Shown: positions 1 to 8,167, numbered from the stretch's first letter. The stretch is DNA of 33,311 nucleotides from Nitrospira sp. UBA2082 (GCA_002331335.1 DCZO01000024.1:1-33311); one strand, 5' to 3'. The notes: generated by a model from the letters alone, not told the origin. A program made the numbers and translations.

Positions 1-1102
1 CCGGGTCGGCCTTGAGGGCCGCGATCGCATTCAGCCGACCGGCGCCGGTGAACTGATCCCAGCCCGGTTCTTCCACGTCGTCGGCGGATTCCAGCAGCAT
101 TCGCTCGACCTGGACATTGGTGAGGTTGGGATACTTAGCCCAGATCAGCGAAGCGACAGCCGACACGAACGGGGCGGAAAACGACGTGCCGGAGGATCGC
201 ATATACTGGTTCTGCCGTCCCACAAAACTATCGCCCGGCCTATAGTGTTCGGCTCCAGTGAGCAGCATGAAGTCTGTCCGTCTGGCGCGTAGCGACAGGA
301 TATCAACGCCGGGTGCCGCCAGTTTGACGAATTTCCCCCAATTGGAGAAGGCCGCTCGCTTATCGTTCATATCCGTTGCCGACACCGGGACCACATGGTT
401 GAAACTCGCAGGGGCTCGTTCAGCCGTATCGAGTCCCTGATTGCCCGCGGCGACGACGATCAATGCGCCTTGTTGATGGGCATAATCGATCGCGATCTGC
501 TCGGTTCTCGTGAACCGAGCACCCTCGAGACTGAGGTTGATCACTTTTGCACCGTGATCGACTGCGTACACGATTGCGCGGGCTACGTCGAAGGCGTGCC
601 CTCTGCCGAAGACGTTCATAATCTTGAGTGGCATGATCCGCACGCCCCAGTTGACGCCGGCGATTCCGTGTCCGTTATTAGCCGCCGCGGCGATCAGGCC
701 TACGACGAAAGTGCCATGGCCGTCGTTGTCCCAGGGGTTGTTCGATCCGTCGACGAAGTTCCAGCCCATGAGGTCGTTCTCATAGCCGTTCGGATCGGCC
801 CCCTTCTTGGCGGGCTTGAGGTTCTGCCAGATAGATGAGCGATTGAGGTCAGGATGGTAATAGTCGAGCCCGGTGTCCAGAACTGCGACAACGACCGGCT
901 TGCCTTCGCCGGTTTCAACATCCCATGCCGATGTGCCGCTTCCTTTCGCAGTGAACCCGATTCTGGGCAACGCCCATTGGTCCGCGAACGGTTGCCCCCA
1001 GGCACCGCTCGAGGCGAAGAAGGGATCGTTCGGCCCGGAAGAGTCTGCCAGGACGGTTCCCGGTAAAACGGACAATAGGAAGAGCACCACGAACGGTCTC
1101 AT
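1..1102 (-). CDS. S8 (subtilisin-like) serine peptidase, 3' end cut off by the window
   Basis: Secreted serine protease of the subtilase family, read from 1102 to beyond position 1 (at least 367 codons, no stop seen). The N-terminus is a signal peptide (MRPFVVLFLLSVLPGTVLA). The catalytic triad is visible: Asp in VVAVLDTGLDYYHPDL, His in NDGHGTFVVGLIAAA, Ser in SSGTSFSAPFVSAVASLI, with the oxyanion Asn in VVAAGNQG. The start ATG (1102-1100) overlaps the TGA of the upstream HELLH gene as ATGA, and no strong ribosome binding site precedes it, so translational coupling is likely. The two probably form one secreted-protease operon. The family is clear; the substrate is unknown. Confidence 0.93.
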   Translation of the reverse strand, partial: MRPFVVLFLLSVLPGTVLADSSGPNDPFFASSGAWGQPFADQWALPRIGFTAKGSGTSAWDVETGEGKPVVVAVLDTGLDYYHPDLNRSSIWQNLKPAKKGADPNGYENDLMGWNFVDGSNNPWDNDGHGTFVVGLIAAAANNGHGIAGVNWGVRIMPLKIMNVFGRGHAFDVARAIVYAVDHGAKVINLSLEGARFTRTEQIAIDYAHQQGALIVVAAGNQGLDTAERAPASFNHVVPVSATDMNDKRAAFSNWGKFVKLAAPGVDILSLRARRTDFMLLTGAEHYRPGDSFVGRQNQYMRSSGTSFSAPFVSAVASLIWAKYPNLTNVQVERMLLESADDVEEPGWDQFTGAGRLNAIAALKADP

Positions 1103-3234
1103 CGGGAGGATCTCTCTACGGTAATTGACCAATGCGGCAGCGCTGTCGCGTGAACGCGAGGCCAGTCACGGGGGGACAACCCCGGTGCAGGCGCCACGTT
1201 TCGGGGTTCGTTGCGCTCAATATAATTTACATGCGGGGACAGCATCAGGTTGAATCGGTCGAATCGAACCGAATCGGTGATGCTGTAAACATCGTAGCGA
1301 AAAATGTTGGACTCCGACGGGTTTGTCCATGTTGTCCACGAGTCCCAGCCAGGAAACCCTGCGTCCTCAAGATCCTTGCCGACGCGCCAGGCATTGGCGT
1401 TGCGCTTGAATTGCCCAAGCATCGAGTGTTGAGCGGTCGCCCTCACTTCACCCAAAGGAAATGGGTATCGGTCGTTCGTGGGTGAAGGATTGAACAGCAG
1501 AGGAAATTGCGGAATCACATAATGCTGTGTGCCGAAATAGCTGCGATCGCCTGCGCGGGAGCGAATGCCATATACGTCAATCATCTCGTAGCGGTCCTGT
1601 ATGTATCGGAGATCATCCCACCTAAGTTGCACATTGTGTGTATAGGTGCTGTCTTGATGAACCAGCTCCAAGCTGGGTGACCGGCTGTCGAACGCATCCC
1701 ATTCGTATTCAGAATTAAGCAACCATTTGTCCGGTTTTTCCCATTTCCCACCAAAGGCGAAGCTGACGCAGCCATCTAGGGGCTGACTGAGAATTGTGGG
1801 TCGATAATCGATGCTTCCACTGACAGACGCAGTAAATTTCGTGCCGACGCCGGTGCTCGGCGCCATCGCGCCGGTCGTCGACTGACCGGATGACCCCGAT
1901 GTGCCAGCTTTGGCTTCGGCGGGAGCTGGCTGGAATTTTCCAGCGGGGCGAAATTGACCGTCGATCAATTCGTAGTTGGCAATATAAGGCTTACCGTCAA
2001 TCCCTGTTACGTGGAGAGTCTGTTTCACAGGTACAAAATCATTGGGAAGTTGGCCTTGGAAATTGCCATCGGGCTCAACTGTCAGGCGAATTGTTCGACC
2101 CGAAGCGTCCATGACGTCTACATGTCTGGGGACGACACCCTCCGGAAACTTTACGAAATTCCCGGAAAAGGTCTTTGTCTGAGGGTTGGTCTGAGGCGGG
2201 TCGATCTGGGTCATCCCGCCACCGAAACGAAAGTCCATTCTGAGCATTCCGGTTTTTCCCGGCGGGACTGCATCTTCTAGCGGAAGCGGGCAAATGTCTT
2301 TCTCGCCTACGGTTCGCGCTGGTCCACCTTTCTGCTCGTGACCTGGCTGTGGAACAGAGGAAGCGGGTGGGGTCGATGTGCTTTGTGGCTCAATCTGGTT
2401 CAGTTCTCTTCGCTTGTCTTCAAGTTGTTGCTGAAGCCGTTTTTGTCTATCCGACTCGGGCGCAGCCTTAGCCAGACGTTGTTGAATGCCTTCAATCTCT
2501 GCCTTCAACGCTTGTCTTCGCTGGACCGTCTCAGTTAATTGTACAAGGTTGGGAGCTATGGCTTGATTGAAGTCCACCACCCATTGTTCGTATAGGCTCG
2601 TATCGTCTGGAGGGTGTTTTCGGTCGCGGTGCGTGGCATGGAGAAGCTCATGAACGAGTGGTTCCCAAAGTCCTTGGGATTTGCCGCCGTACACCGTCTT
2701 GATCTCTCTCCCGAACCATCCTTGTGCATTGAGCACATTGCAATCCACCGCAATCGTAGTAGTACCTCGAGATGTGGGCTTCCCAGCCTCATCGAAATCT
2801 CCAACGGTTCTTGCGGGGTCTCCTAGTTCCCCTGACCCACCACCAGCAAACTCTGGAAATCGCTTGGCCTCTTCCTCTGTGTAACAGATGATCTTGATCG
2901 TCTGGTTGCTATTGAGGAGGTCTTTCGCGCCCTGATGCCCTTTGTCCGCCATTTTCTTGAGGCCGGCATTGATGACCTTTTGGAGGTCCTCTGCACTTTC
3001 AAGACCGGAGTTTTTGGCTACCGTATCAGAGAAGCGGACAGTCACATCTGCGTAGGCGAGGTCGCAAGCGCCTGGAGCTATTAAGACAGCTAGTAATGTG
3101 GAGACTATTCCGAGACCTCGACGCACCCGGGAACCTGTTGCAGGCGAAAAGCAATTCAGGTTGGATGGTCTAATGAGTGTGCGAGTGTGAACATGAAGAG
3201 TCTCAGGAGAAATAAGGGAGAAGTTTGGGATCAT
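1099..3234 (-). CDS. Secreted HELLH-motif protein with coiled coil and uncharacterised C-terminal domain
   Basis: A protein of 711 residues that I do not recognise as a whole. The start at 3234 is preferred over the first ATG at 3363 because AGGAG lies 7 bases before it and a signal-like segment (VRRGLGIVSTLLAVLIAPGA) follows at residues 37-56. Residues 195-199 are HELLH, continuing ATHRDRKH, which looks like a zinc-peptidase helix. Residues about 240-285 are charged and Gln-rich (likely coiled coil). A Pro/Ser-rich linker and a beta-rich middle follow. The last 200 or so residues are Trp/Tyr/Arg-rich with alternating patterns suggesting beta strands. It ends ATGA-overlapped with the subtilase gene. 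Metallopeptidase activity is inferred only from HExxH and the neighbour. Confidence 0.75.
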   Translation of the reverse strand: MIPNFSLISPETLHVHTRTLIRPSNLNCFSPATGSRVRRGLGIVSTLLAVLIAPGACDLAYADVTVRFSDTVAKNSGLESAEDLQKVINAGLKKMADKGHQGAKDLLNSNQTIKIICYTEEEAKRFPEFAGGGSGELGDPARTVGDFDEAGKPTSRGTTTIAVDCNVLNAQGWFGREIKTVYGGKSQGLWEPLVHELLHATHRDRKHPPDDTSLYEQWVVDFNQAIAPNLVQLTETVQRRQALKAEIEGIQQRLAKAAPESDRQKRLQQQLEDKRRELNQIEPQSTSTPPASSVPQPGHEQKGGPARTVGEKDICPLPLEDAVPPGKTGMLRMDFRFGGGMTQIDPPQTNPQTKTFSGNFVKFPEGVVPRHVDVMDASGRTIRLTVEPDGNFQGQLPNDFVPVKQTLHVTGIDGKPYIANYELIDGQFRPAGKFQPAPAEAKAGTSGSSGQSTTGAMAPSTGVGTKFTASVSGSIDYRPTILSQPLDGCVSFAFGGKWEKPDKWLLNSEYEWDAFDSRSPSLELVHQDSTYTHNVQLRWDDLRYIQDRYEMIDVYGIRSRAGDRSYFGTQHYVIPQFPLLFNPSPTNDRYPFPLGEVRATAQHSMLGQFKRNANAWRVGKDLEDAGFPGWDSWTTWTNPSESNIFRYDVYSITDSVRFDRFNLMLSPHVNYIERNEPRNVAPAPGLSPRDWPRVHATALPHWSITVERSSR

Positions 3235-3745
3235 GATGCTCTCCTGCCACTTCACAAAAGGCTGGGCTTCTGTTCGTACGTACCCAAGCCCTGTTCTCTC
3301 GTTGGACTGTCCCATGGGGGTTGTCCCTGGAAAGCCCCCATTTGGGTGATGCGAAGGGGGCAAGAACTGTTTGTCGGAACGACCGTCGGGCGCTACGTGG
3401 AAATGGTTCTGACCCTCCGCCTGTAGCTCCAGCCGAACGAGGTGGGCCTGACGGCTGGTGCCTGTTTTCTAAAGCACCTGTTCCAACTGCGTGCGGATGG
3501 TGTTCATCGTCCGCTGCGTCGGCTTGTGAATGGTAGGCTTCGTAGTCGGAGCAGCCCTTGCGCGGCAGGTCAACGGCGGCGATCGGTGTTGTCGCGCCGC
3601 TGGTGAGATCCAGCTCCGCAAGATTGCCGGTGTTGCTGTGCGTGAGTCGAACGAGATCCTGCAAGACAGCGGGCCAATGGGACGCTTCGAGGGCGGCGTC
3701 ATAGATCCGGCCGATGAGATCGAGGACCTGCTGCTCGCGGACCAT
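3203..3745 (-). pseudogene. Truncated LuxR-family regulator (N-terminal part only)
   Basis: From ATG 3745, with GAGG 8 bases upstream, the first 70 or so residues (MVREQQVLDLIGRIYDAALE, then HWPAVLQDLVRLT) resemble the N-terminal sensor region of LuxR-type regulators. After the DYEAYH segment the frame turns into low-complexity Pro/Arg/Ser sequence with no family resemblance, and no helix-turn-helix follows. The frame stops at 3203, inside the N-terminus of the next gene. I read this as a regulator that lost its C-terminal half; the alternative is a short unrelated protein. The intact promoter-proximal part may still supply transcription to the two protease genes. Confidence 0.4.
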
Positions 3746-3900
3746 GACTCTGCCTCATGAGTCGGTGCGGAGCGGTGTTGCGATCGAGGTGAAGCGGCTG
3801 GAGTATATCGCCCGCGCTCAAGTGAATCTACTAACCAGAAAGTAGGGGGTGGATTCGGCTGGCAGAACTGCTCGGCAGAAAAGGAGAGGGAGAAAAGGGT

Positions 3901-4221
3901 TTATCTATTGGACGGCTGCTCGGCGAGTGCAGCCCAATTCGTCAGCTCTTCGGCGTTCTCGACGACATCCACCGGCACTTCATAGAAAGATTTGAGCGTC
4001 TGTTTTGCATTCGGGCGGAACGGTTTCATACCGTGGGCTTTGTACCGTTCGACCGTCGCCGGAGTCACTTTGAAGTACAGCCGGCCCTTGTGAATGATGC
4101 CGAAGAAGGTCCCCTTGTACGAAAGGCCGTAGCCACCGAACATGGCGCGGCACGTCAGGCCGCGCAGGTCTGTCAGTTGGTCCAGCACAAAGTCTTTGAA
4201 GCCGTCGTGCTTGGCCGGCAT
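3901..4221 (-). CDS. TfoX N-terminal domain protein
   Basis: A protein of 106 residues made of the TfoX/Sxy N-terminal domain alone. Typical features are the CRAMFGGYGLSYKG segment near residues 24-37, GRLYFKV near 46-52, then the conserved FYEVP strand (residues 79-83) and a C-terminal helix. The longer open frame upstream (to 4461) lies inside the methyltransferase gene and is not family-like, so the start is ATG 4221, 4 bases after the methyltransferase stop. The spacing implies co-transcription and probably coupled translation. Stand-alone TfoX-N proteins are widespread and of unclear function; a competence role should not be assumed. Confidence 0.85.
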   Translation of the reverse strand: MPAKHDGFKDFVLDQLTDLRGLTCRAMFGGYGLSYKGTFFGIIHKGRLYFKVTPATVERYKAHGMKPFRPNAKQTLKSFYEVPVDVVENAEELTNWAALAEQPSNR

Positions 4222-4225
4222 CAAA

Positions 4226-5089
4226 TCAGCCGAGGGGTTTGCGCGCGGCGACCATGCGGACGGCGATCGGAAGGGCAATGCCGTCCACTGTTCGGAATTG
4301 GCCGATAGAGCTGACGATCCGCTGGCGCGCCTCGGTTTTCTGCTGCTCGGACAGCTTCGCAAAGAGGTTTTGGATCGGTGCGGCAATGTCCATGAGGCTC
4401 TCGTAGTATTCCTCGCCCGACGGAAAGCGCACCTCAGCGAGAAATTCCTCCTCTGTAACACTGGTGAACCCGGCTTTCTCCAGCATTCCCGCTAGATCGC
4501 CTGGTTTGGCGAGCCGGAAAATCCCCGGTGCGGTCGAATCGGGCGGCGGCAGATCCAGGAACTGCTTGATGACGGCGAGCGGAGTCGTCAGATAGGCATT
4601 CCTCTCCGGTGCGGACCAGACTGCGGCGGCCAGCCATCCACCTGGCTTCAGCACCCGCGCGATTTCTGCGGAAGCCTTCGGAATTTCAGGCAGGAACATC
4701 AGACAGAAACGGCTGATGACGGCGTCGAACGAGGCGCTCTCGAACGGCAGTGTCGTGACGTCGCCCGTTTGAAATGAGATGTTCGACAGCTTGAGGGAGG
4801 CGGCCTTTCGCCTTGCGGCATCGAGCATCTGCTCGGCCAAATCGATGCCGAGGATGGAGCCGCCTGGACCGACCGTTTGGGCCGCTAGCAAGGCCGGATA
4901 GCCGGTGCCCGATCCGAGATCGAGCACTCGGAATCCCGTCCGAAGCCTGGCATCGGCGACCAACCGGTGATTCAGAAACGCCATTTGCTCGTCGAAGAAC
5001 CGGTCCCACTTCTCCCACCCGCCGGCGACGCGGTTCCAGTCCTGGCGCTGACCATCGATGATCTGATCCTGTGTTTGTTGCTGAGCCAT
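4226..5089 (-). CDS. Class I SAM-dependent methyltransferase
   Basis: A 287-residue methyltransferase of the UbiE/COQ5-like class (Methyltransf_11/25 type). Motif I is VLDLGSGTGYPALL (DLGSGTG at residues 57-63), with the acidic strand-2 end at GIDLAEQMLDAARR, the FQTGDVTTLPF loop, and post-motif RVLKPGGWLAAAVW. ATG 5089 (MAQQQTQ) is chosen over ATG 5113 because AGGAAAG precedes it and the 5113 start lies in a simple repeat. The substrate cannot be told from sequence; a small-molecule methyl acceptor is likely. It forms a pair with the TfoX-N gene directly downstream. Confidence 0.9.
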   Translation of the reverse strand: MAQQQTQDQIIDGQRQDWNRVAGGWEKWDRFFDEQMAFLNHRLVADARLRTGFRVLDLGSGTGYPALLAAQTVGPGGSILGIDLAEQMLDAARRKAASLKLSNISFQTGDVTTLPFESASFDAVISRFCLMFLPEIPKASAEIARVLKPGGWLAAAVWSAPERNAYLTTPLAVIKQFLDLPPPDSTAPGIFRLAKPGDLAGMLEKAGFTSVTEEEFLAEVRFPSGEEYYESLMDIAAPIQNLFAKLSEQQKTEARQRIVSSIGQFRTVDGIALPIAVRMVAARKPLG

Positions 5090-5106
5090 GAGAGGTTCTT
5101 TCCTAT

Positions 5107-5134
5107 TGACCAATGACCTATGACCGATGACTTC
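5107..5134. repeat. Four tandem heptads TGACCNA
   Basis: TGACCAA, TGACCTA, TGACCGA and TGACTTC follow each other without gaps between the methyltransferase start and the lipoprotein stop. Short tandem repeat; no function is evident. Confidence 0.7.
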
Positions 5135-5140
5135 GCATTG

Positions 5141-5575
5141 TCACTTGAGTGTGTGCAAGGTCTCCCGCAACTCCTTGACCTCGGTTGCGAACAGATCGAG
5201 ATGTTGCTCCCGTTGAGGTTGGTCGTTCTTGAACTTCCAGACGCGTTTGAAAATCGCCCACAATTCCTTATTGTGCGTCACCGCGAGCGCGTGGGCCGGC
5301 TTGTCCCGGATTGCCTTATCGACACAGCAGAGACTGTCGTCGAACGCATGGAATTGATTGTGGAGATCGTCCAGCGCTTGATCAACGCCCTTGCCGCTTC
5401 TGGCTGTTTTCGCGGTGGCCTCCATCATGTTCGTCAGATTGATCAGAGTTTGGATGTCGTTCGAATCCTTGGCTTTTGCCGCGAACTCCTTGGCATGGGG
5501 ATAAAAGAGATAGCTGCATCCGCTGAGGGTGCTCGACAGGATCAGCAGAGTAAGAAGTCCTGTGGCAGTTCTCAT
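5141..5575 (-). CDS. Predicted small lipoprotein
   Basis: A 144-residue protein with a clear lipoprotein signal: hydrophobic residues 5-17 and lipobox LSGC with Cys20. GGGAGG lies 6 bases before ATG 5575. The mature part is mostly helical and charged, with heptad-like stretches (KEFAAKAKDSNDIQTLINLT near residues 29-48; DLFATEVKELRETLHTL at the end) and a CC pair in DDSLCCVDKA. I do not recognise a family. Attachment to the periplasmic face of a membrane follows from the lipobox. It is separated from the DUF1059 gene by a strong hairpin (5621-5664), so it may be expressed separately. Confidence 0.82.
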   Translation of the reverse strand: MRTATGLLTLLILSSTLSGCSYLFYPHAKEFAAKAKDSNDIQTLINLTNMMEATAKTARSGKGVDQALDDLHNQFHAFDDSLCCVDKAIRDKPAHALAVTHNKELWAIFKRVWKFKNDQPQREQHLDLFATEVKELRETLHTLK

Positions 5576-5620
5576 GGCAACCTCCCGATTGAAGATGGAT
5601 GAATGCTCATCGGGTGAAAC

Positions 5621-5664
5621 GGAGACAATCCCCGACTCAGAACGTGCTGAACGGGGATGTCTCC
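5621..5664. terminator. Strong hairpin between DUF1059 and lipoprotein genes
   Basis: GGAGAC-A-ATCCCCG (5621-5634) pairs with CGGGGAT-GTCTCC (5652-5664): 13 pairs with one bulged A, plus an inner CAG/CTG. On the minus strand only GTTTCACCC follows, so the U-tract is weak. It could be an inefficient terminator, an RNA-stability element or an attenuator for the lipoprotein gene. Confidence 0.5.
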
Positions 5665-5681
5665 TTCGTGCACAAGGTCTC

Positions 5682-5888
5682 TTACACTGTGACCGGCACC
5701 GTCTTGATGGCTGCCTTGACTTGCGCCGCCATCTCAGCCGGAATCGAGTCCAGCTTATGGCACTGCTTGGCGTGGGTGGCCACGAGCTGCATCAACTCCG
5801 CTTCCGTTTCCGCCCGCACTTGGAATCCGCAGCCGCCAGACGGTTGGACATCCAGACAGCCCAGTTGTTTGTACTGTTTCGTCGCCAT
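5682..5888 (-). CDS. DUF1059 family small protein
   Basis: A 68-residue protein matching the small DUF1059 family: an N-terminal QLGCLDVQPSGGCGFQVRAETEAELMQ pattern (two short segments around the GGCGF turn near residues 18-22), then helix LMQLVATHAKQCHKLDSIP. It carries four Cys (11, 20 and two more by eye) with a His-rich helix, but I cannot assign metal binding. A strong AGGAGGAGGAG precedes ATG 5888. The family has no defined function and is often found in stress-linked clusters with DGPF and SnoaL-like proteins, as here. Confidence 0.8.
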   Translation of the reverse strand: MATKQYKQLGCLDVQPSGGCGFQVRAETEAELMQLVATHAKQCHKLDSIPAEMAAQVKAAIKTVPVTV

Positions 5889-5928
5889 GGTCTCCTCCTC
5901 CTTTATGGTTAGGTGAATGACAGGGTCT

Positions 5929-6432
5929 CTACTTCACACGGGTAAATTCAAACCGATGCGGCAATTCCTTCCCATCCTTGCTCAGCATCCATTCCTGGGT
6001 GAAATGATCGTGATCCTGAAAGTGAAACGAGACTTTGTGCATGTGTGGATCTGTCGGGTTGGCGAGATTCGTGATGTCGACGAAGTGAAAGGCCAACGTC
6101 TTGGCGTCGCTGTCAGGCACATCGGCTCGCATACGCGGCTGGTTGCCGAGCTTACAGTAATGCGTCAGCATCAGGCCGCCCTTATCGGCGTGATACATCG
6201 TCATCATGACCGGCGTTTGAGCCTTCGTCATCGTTTCCACCAGGCTCGTGCCGCCGCCGGTCCACTGATAGGACACTGCCATCGGTTTTCCTTCCGGGTC
6301 CTTGCCTTGCCATTCGCCGACGAGCAAAGCCAGGGGGCCGAAGGTGGGCGCGGTCGAGTGATCCGCTGGCGAAGCCTGTAACGGTATCACGAGAGGAGAC
6401 CATGCGAGAAAGAGGGTGATGAACCATTTCAT
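5929..6432 (-). CDS. Secreted lipocalin-like (DUF1579-type) protein
   Basis: A 167-residue protein with a signal peptide (MKWFITLFLAWSPLVIPLQA). The mature part begins with FGPLALLVGEWQGKDPEGKP, the typical first strand of DUF1579/THAP4-like ten-stranded beta barrels, and continues with alternating strands and TLAFHFVDITNLANP. GGAGG lies 7 bases before ATG 6432, so the longer frame to 6474 is rejected. Exported, probably periplasmic. Ligand unknown. It shares its general type with the product at 8884-9483, suggesting a locally expanded family. Confidence 0.78.
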   Translation of the reverse strand: MKWFITLFLAWSPLVIPLQASPADHSTAPTFGPLALLVGEWQGKDPEGKPMAVSYQWTGGGTSLVETMTKAQTPVMMTMYHADKGGLMLTHYCKLGNQPRMRADVPDSDAKTLAFHFVDITNLANPTDPHMHKVSFHFQDHDHFTQEWMLSKDGKELPHRFEFTRVK

Positions 6433-6493
6433 GGCAGACCTCCGTAGATACGCGGGACGGTTTTTTGTAGTCAAGCACGTTCTCCGACTCAGG

Positions 6494-6883
6494 TCAACAC
6501 TGCCCGCCCTCTGGCTTTGACATGGAGTAGAAGAACTCCTCCTTGACGATTTGTCCGTTTTGAACTGTGTAGAGACCCGTTTCGTCTAGGGTCATGCGTT
6601 TCCCTGTGTGTTTCGGGGTGACGTCATACTTGAAATGCAGGATGAAGCGGTCGCCGTTGGGATACGGCCCGTCAACTGTGCCGCCGTGAATTTGATGGTT
6701 GTCGACCCACCACTGATTCTTCGCCTTGATCTTTGCGATCCCCTTTTGCGTCTGTTCCATGCCCGGCATGGCACAGGCTTCGACACTCTCGATATTCGGA
6801 GAGTAAAAGCGATCGATCGCCTCCTGATTCTTCCCCTGCTTGCAGCATGCGGCCACTGCTTTACCGATGTCTATCGCTGTCAT
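6494..6883 (-). CDS. SnoaL-like (NTF2-fold) protein
   Basis: A 129-residue cytoplasmic protein of the SnoaL/NTF2-like superfamily: an N-terminal helix with AIDRFYSPNIESVEA, the GIAKIKAKNQWWVDNHQIHG segment, then the strand RFILHFKYDVTPKHTGKRMT and a C-terminal VQNGQIVKEEFFYS strand. AAGGAGG precedes ATG 6883, which rules out the upstream ATG at 6940. Members bind or isomerise small hydrophobic molecules, but many lack a catalytic residue and no activity can be assigned. It stands alone between the SDR gene (stop 7031) and the DUF1579-type gene. Confidence 0.82.
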   Translation of the reverse strand: MTAIDIGKAVAACCKQGKNQEAIDRFYSPNIESVEACAMPGMEQTQKGIAKIKAKNQWWVDNHQIHGGTVDGPYPNGDRFILHFKYDVTPKHTGKRMTLDETGLYTVQNGQIVKEEFFYSMSKPEGGQC

Positions 6884-7030
6884 GGTGAGATCCTCCTTGG
6901 TGAAAGGGTGATGGTTCTGGGAACGCGACGTCCTGCGCATGCGTCGCTGAAGTCACATCTGCCGCGAGCCAATGCCCCGCAGGAGCCGCTTGCGCAATGG
7001 ATACGGCGATGTCCCCGTCTCGAACGACGG

Positions 7031-7789
7031 TCATGCGGCCATAACGCCCCCGTCCACAGCCAAAATGCTGCCGGTTGTCCAGCGGGATTCGTCGGATGCG
7101 AAATAGATCGCCGCTTCGGCGATCTCTTCAGGTCGGCCCAGTCGTCCCATCGGGTGCAGGCCTTCAAAAAAGGCCTTCATGTTCGGATCGTTCAGCATCG
7201 CTTGGACAGGAGGGGTCAGTACCCCGGCGGGGCAAATGCCGTTGCATCGGATGCCCTGCTTTGCGTACTCGACGGCCACCGTCTTGGTCAGCATATTCAC
7301 CCCTGCCTTGGCGGCCTGATACGCATGGGCAGGAAACCCGGAGATGGCTTTCATCCCTGCAATCGTCGACACATTCAAAATGGAGCCTTCGCCCTGCTTC
7401 AACATCTGGGGAATTGCCGCCCGAATGAATCGGAATGTGCCCTTCATGAAAATAGCGAAGGTCTCATCCCAGATGTCATCGCTCGTGTCATGCAGCGGGC
7501 CGGCGTGGAACAGGTTGCCCGCATTGTTTACGAGGACATCGAGACGGCCGAATGTGCGGACCGTGGCATCGACAGCGTTCCGTACATCCGGTTCAGCAGT
7601 CACGCTTCCCTGAATCGCCAGTGCTTGGCCCCCATGCTGCTGAATGTACTTAACGACCCGCTCCAATTCGGATTTCCGTCGCCCTGTAATCGCGACTGTG
7701 GCGCCTTCTCGCGCAAAGACAGTCGCAATCGCTTCTCCGATGCCGGTTCCGCCCCCTGTGACGATAGCCACTTTATTCCTGAGTCTCAT
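7031..7789 (-). CDS. Classical SDR family oxidoreductase
   Basis: A 252-residue NAD(P)-dependent short-chain dehydrogenase. TGGGTGIG at residues 11-18 is the dinucleotide site, NNAG at 88-91, catalytic Ser141 (NVSTIAG), Tyr157 and Lys161 (YQAAK), and a C-terminal ILAVDGG. The basic residues after GRR favour NADP(H) by family rule. Two in-frame ATGs exist. The one at 7795 directly abuts the AAAGGAG box, so ATG 7789, 6 bases from the box, is chosen. The substrate is unknown; the fold resembles general 3-oxoacyl or glucose-type dehydrogenases. Confidence 0.93.
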   Translation of the reverse strand: MRLRNKVAIVTGGGTGIGEAIATVFAREGATVAITGRRKSELERVVKYIQQHGGQALAIQGSVTAEPDVRNAVDATVRTFGRLDVLVNNAGNLFHAGPLHDTSDDIWDETFAIFMKGTFRFIRAAIPQMLKQGEGSILNVSTIAGMKAISGFPAHAYQAAKAGVNMLTKTVAVEYAKQGIRCNGICPAGVLTPPVQAMLNDPNMKAFFEGLHPMGRLGRPEEIAEAAIYFASDESRWTTGSILAVDGGVMAA

Positions 7790-7904
7790 CGGCATCTCCT
7801 TTCTGACATGAGGGTGTTGTGCCTGCGGCGCGTACCGATCGTAGACCTTGTAACGGTGAGAATCCTTTTTTTAGAGCCAGGTCTAGGTCCTTCAGCCGTC
7901 ACCG

Positions 7905-8084
7905 TCATATCTGAGCCGGGGCGGTCTTGCGGGAGGTGTGATGATGCGCCGCGATCACTGGATCGACGACGTCCCCACAATTGAGACAACGCCAGGCGGA
8001 GACTTCGTAGCCCGCAGCAGAGCCCAACGCAAGATCGTCATACCGTTCTTGAACCATCAGTCCATCGCAGCATCGGCATGTCAT
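7905..8084 (-). CDS. Small zinc-ribbon-like protein
   Basis: A protein of about 59 residues with two Cys pairs: CRCC near the N-terminus and CLNC about 30 residues later, the latter followed by GDVVDPVI and a His-rich tail (AAHHHTSRK). The arrangement suggests a zinc ribbon. ATG 8084 has GAGGTG 6 bases upstream; ATG 8096 is an in-frame alternative. A perfect TGGAAC/GTTCCA palindrome lies about 40 bases upstream, so the gene is probably repressed by the adjacent TetR protein. Function unknown. Confidence 0.65.
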   Translation of the reverse strand: MTCRCCDGLMVQERYDDLALGSAAGYEVSAWRCLNCGDVVDPVIAAHHHTSRKTAPAQI

Positions 8085-8124
8085 GGGGCACCTCATTTGC
8101 CGGACCCCTCTGGTACTTCCATGT

Positions 8125-8140
8125 TGGAACGAATGTTCCA
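8125..8140. promoter_or_regulatory. Candidate TetR operator upstream of the zinc-ribbon gene
   Basis: TGGAACGAATGTTCCA is a perfect inverted repeat (6-base arms, 4-base spacer). It lies between the TetR stop and the zinc-ribbon start. It shares GGAACGA with the imperfect site in the TetR gene's own promoter (8793-8813), the basis for assigning it to that regulator. Confidence 0.55.
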
Positions 8141-8167
8141 TAATCGAGCCAAAAAAAAGAAATCGGT

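Noticed and set aside
5089..5113. Upstream start (ATG 5113) for the methyltransferase
   Set aside because: It lies in the TGACCNA repeat with no ribosome binding site; ATG 5089 has AGGAAAG upstream and gives the normal family N-terminus.
6608..7984. A 458-codon open frame on the plus strand
   Set aside because: It runs antisense to the SnoaL-like and SDR genes, which have clear families and ribosome binding sites. Its product has no recognisable domain. It is a shadow of high-GC coding DNA.
8141..8167. Intrinsic terminator of the TetR gene from the A/T run at 8151-8160
   Set aside because: There is a T-tract on the minus strand but no GC-rich stem before it.
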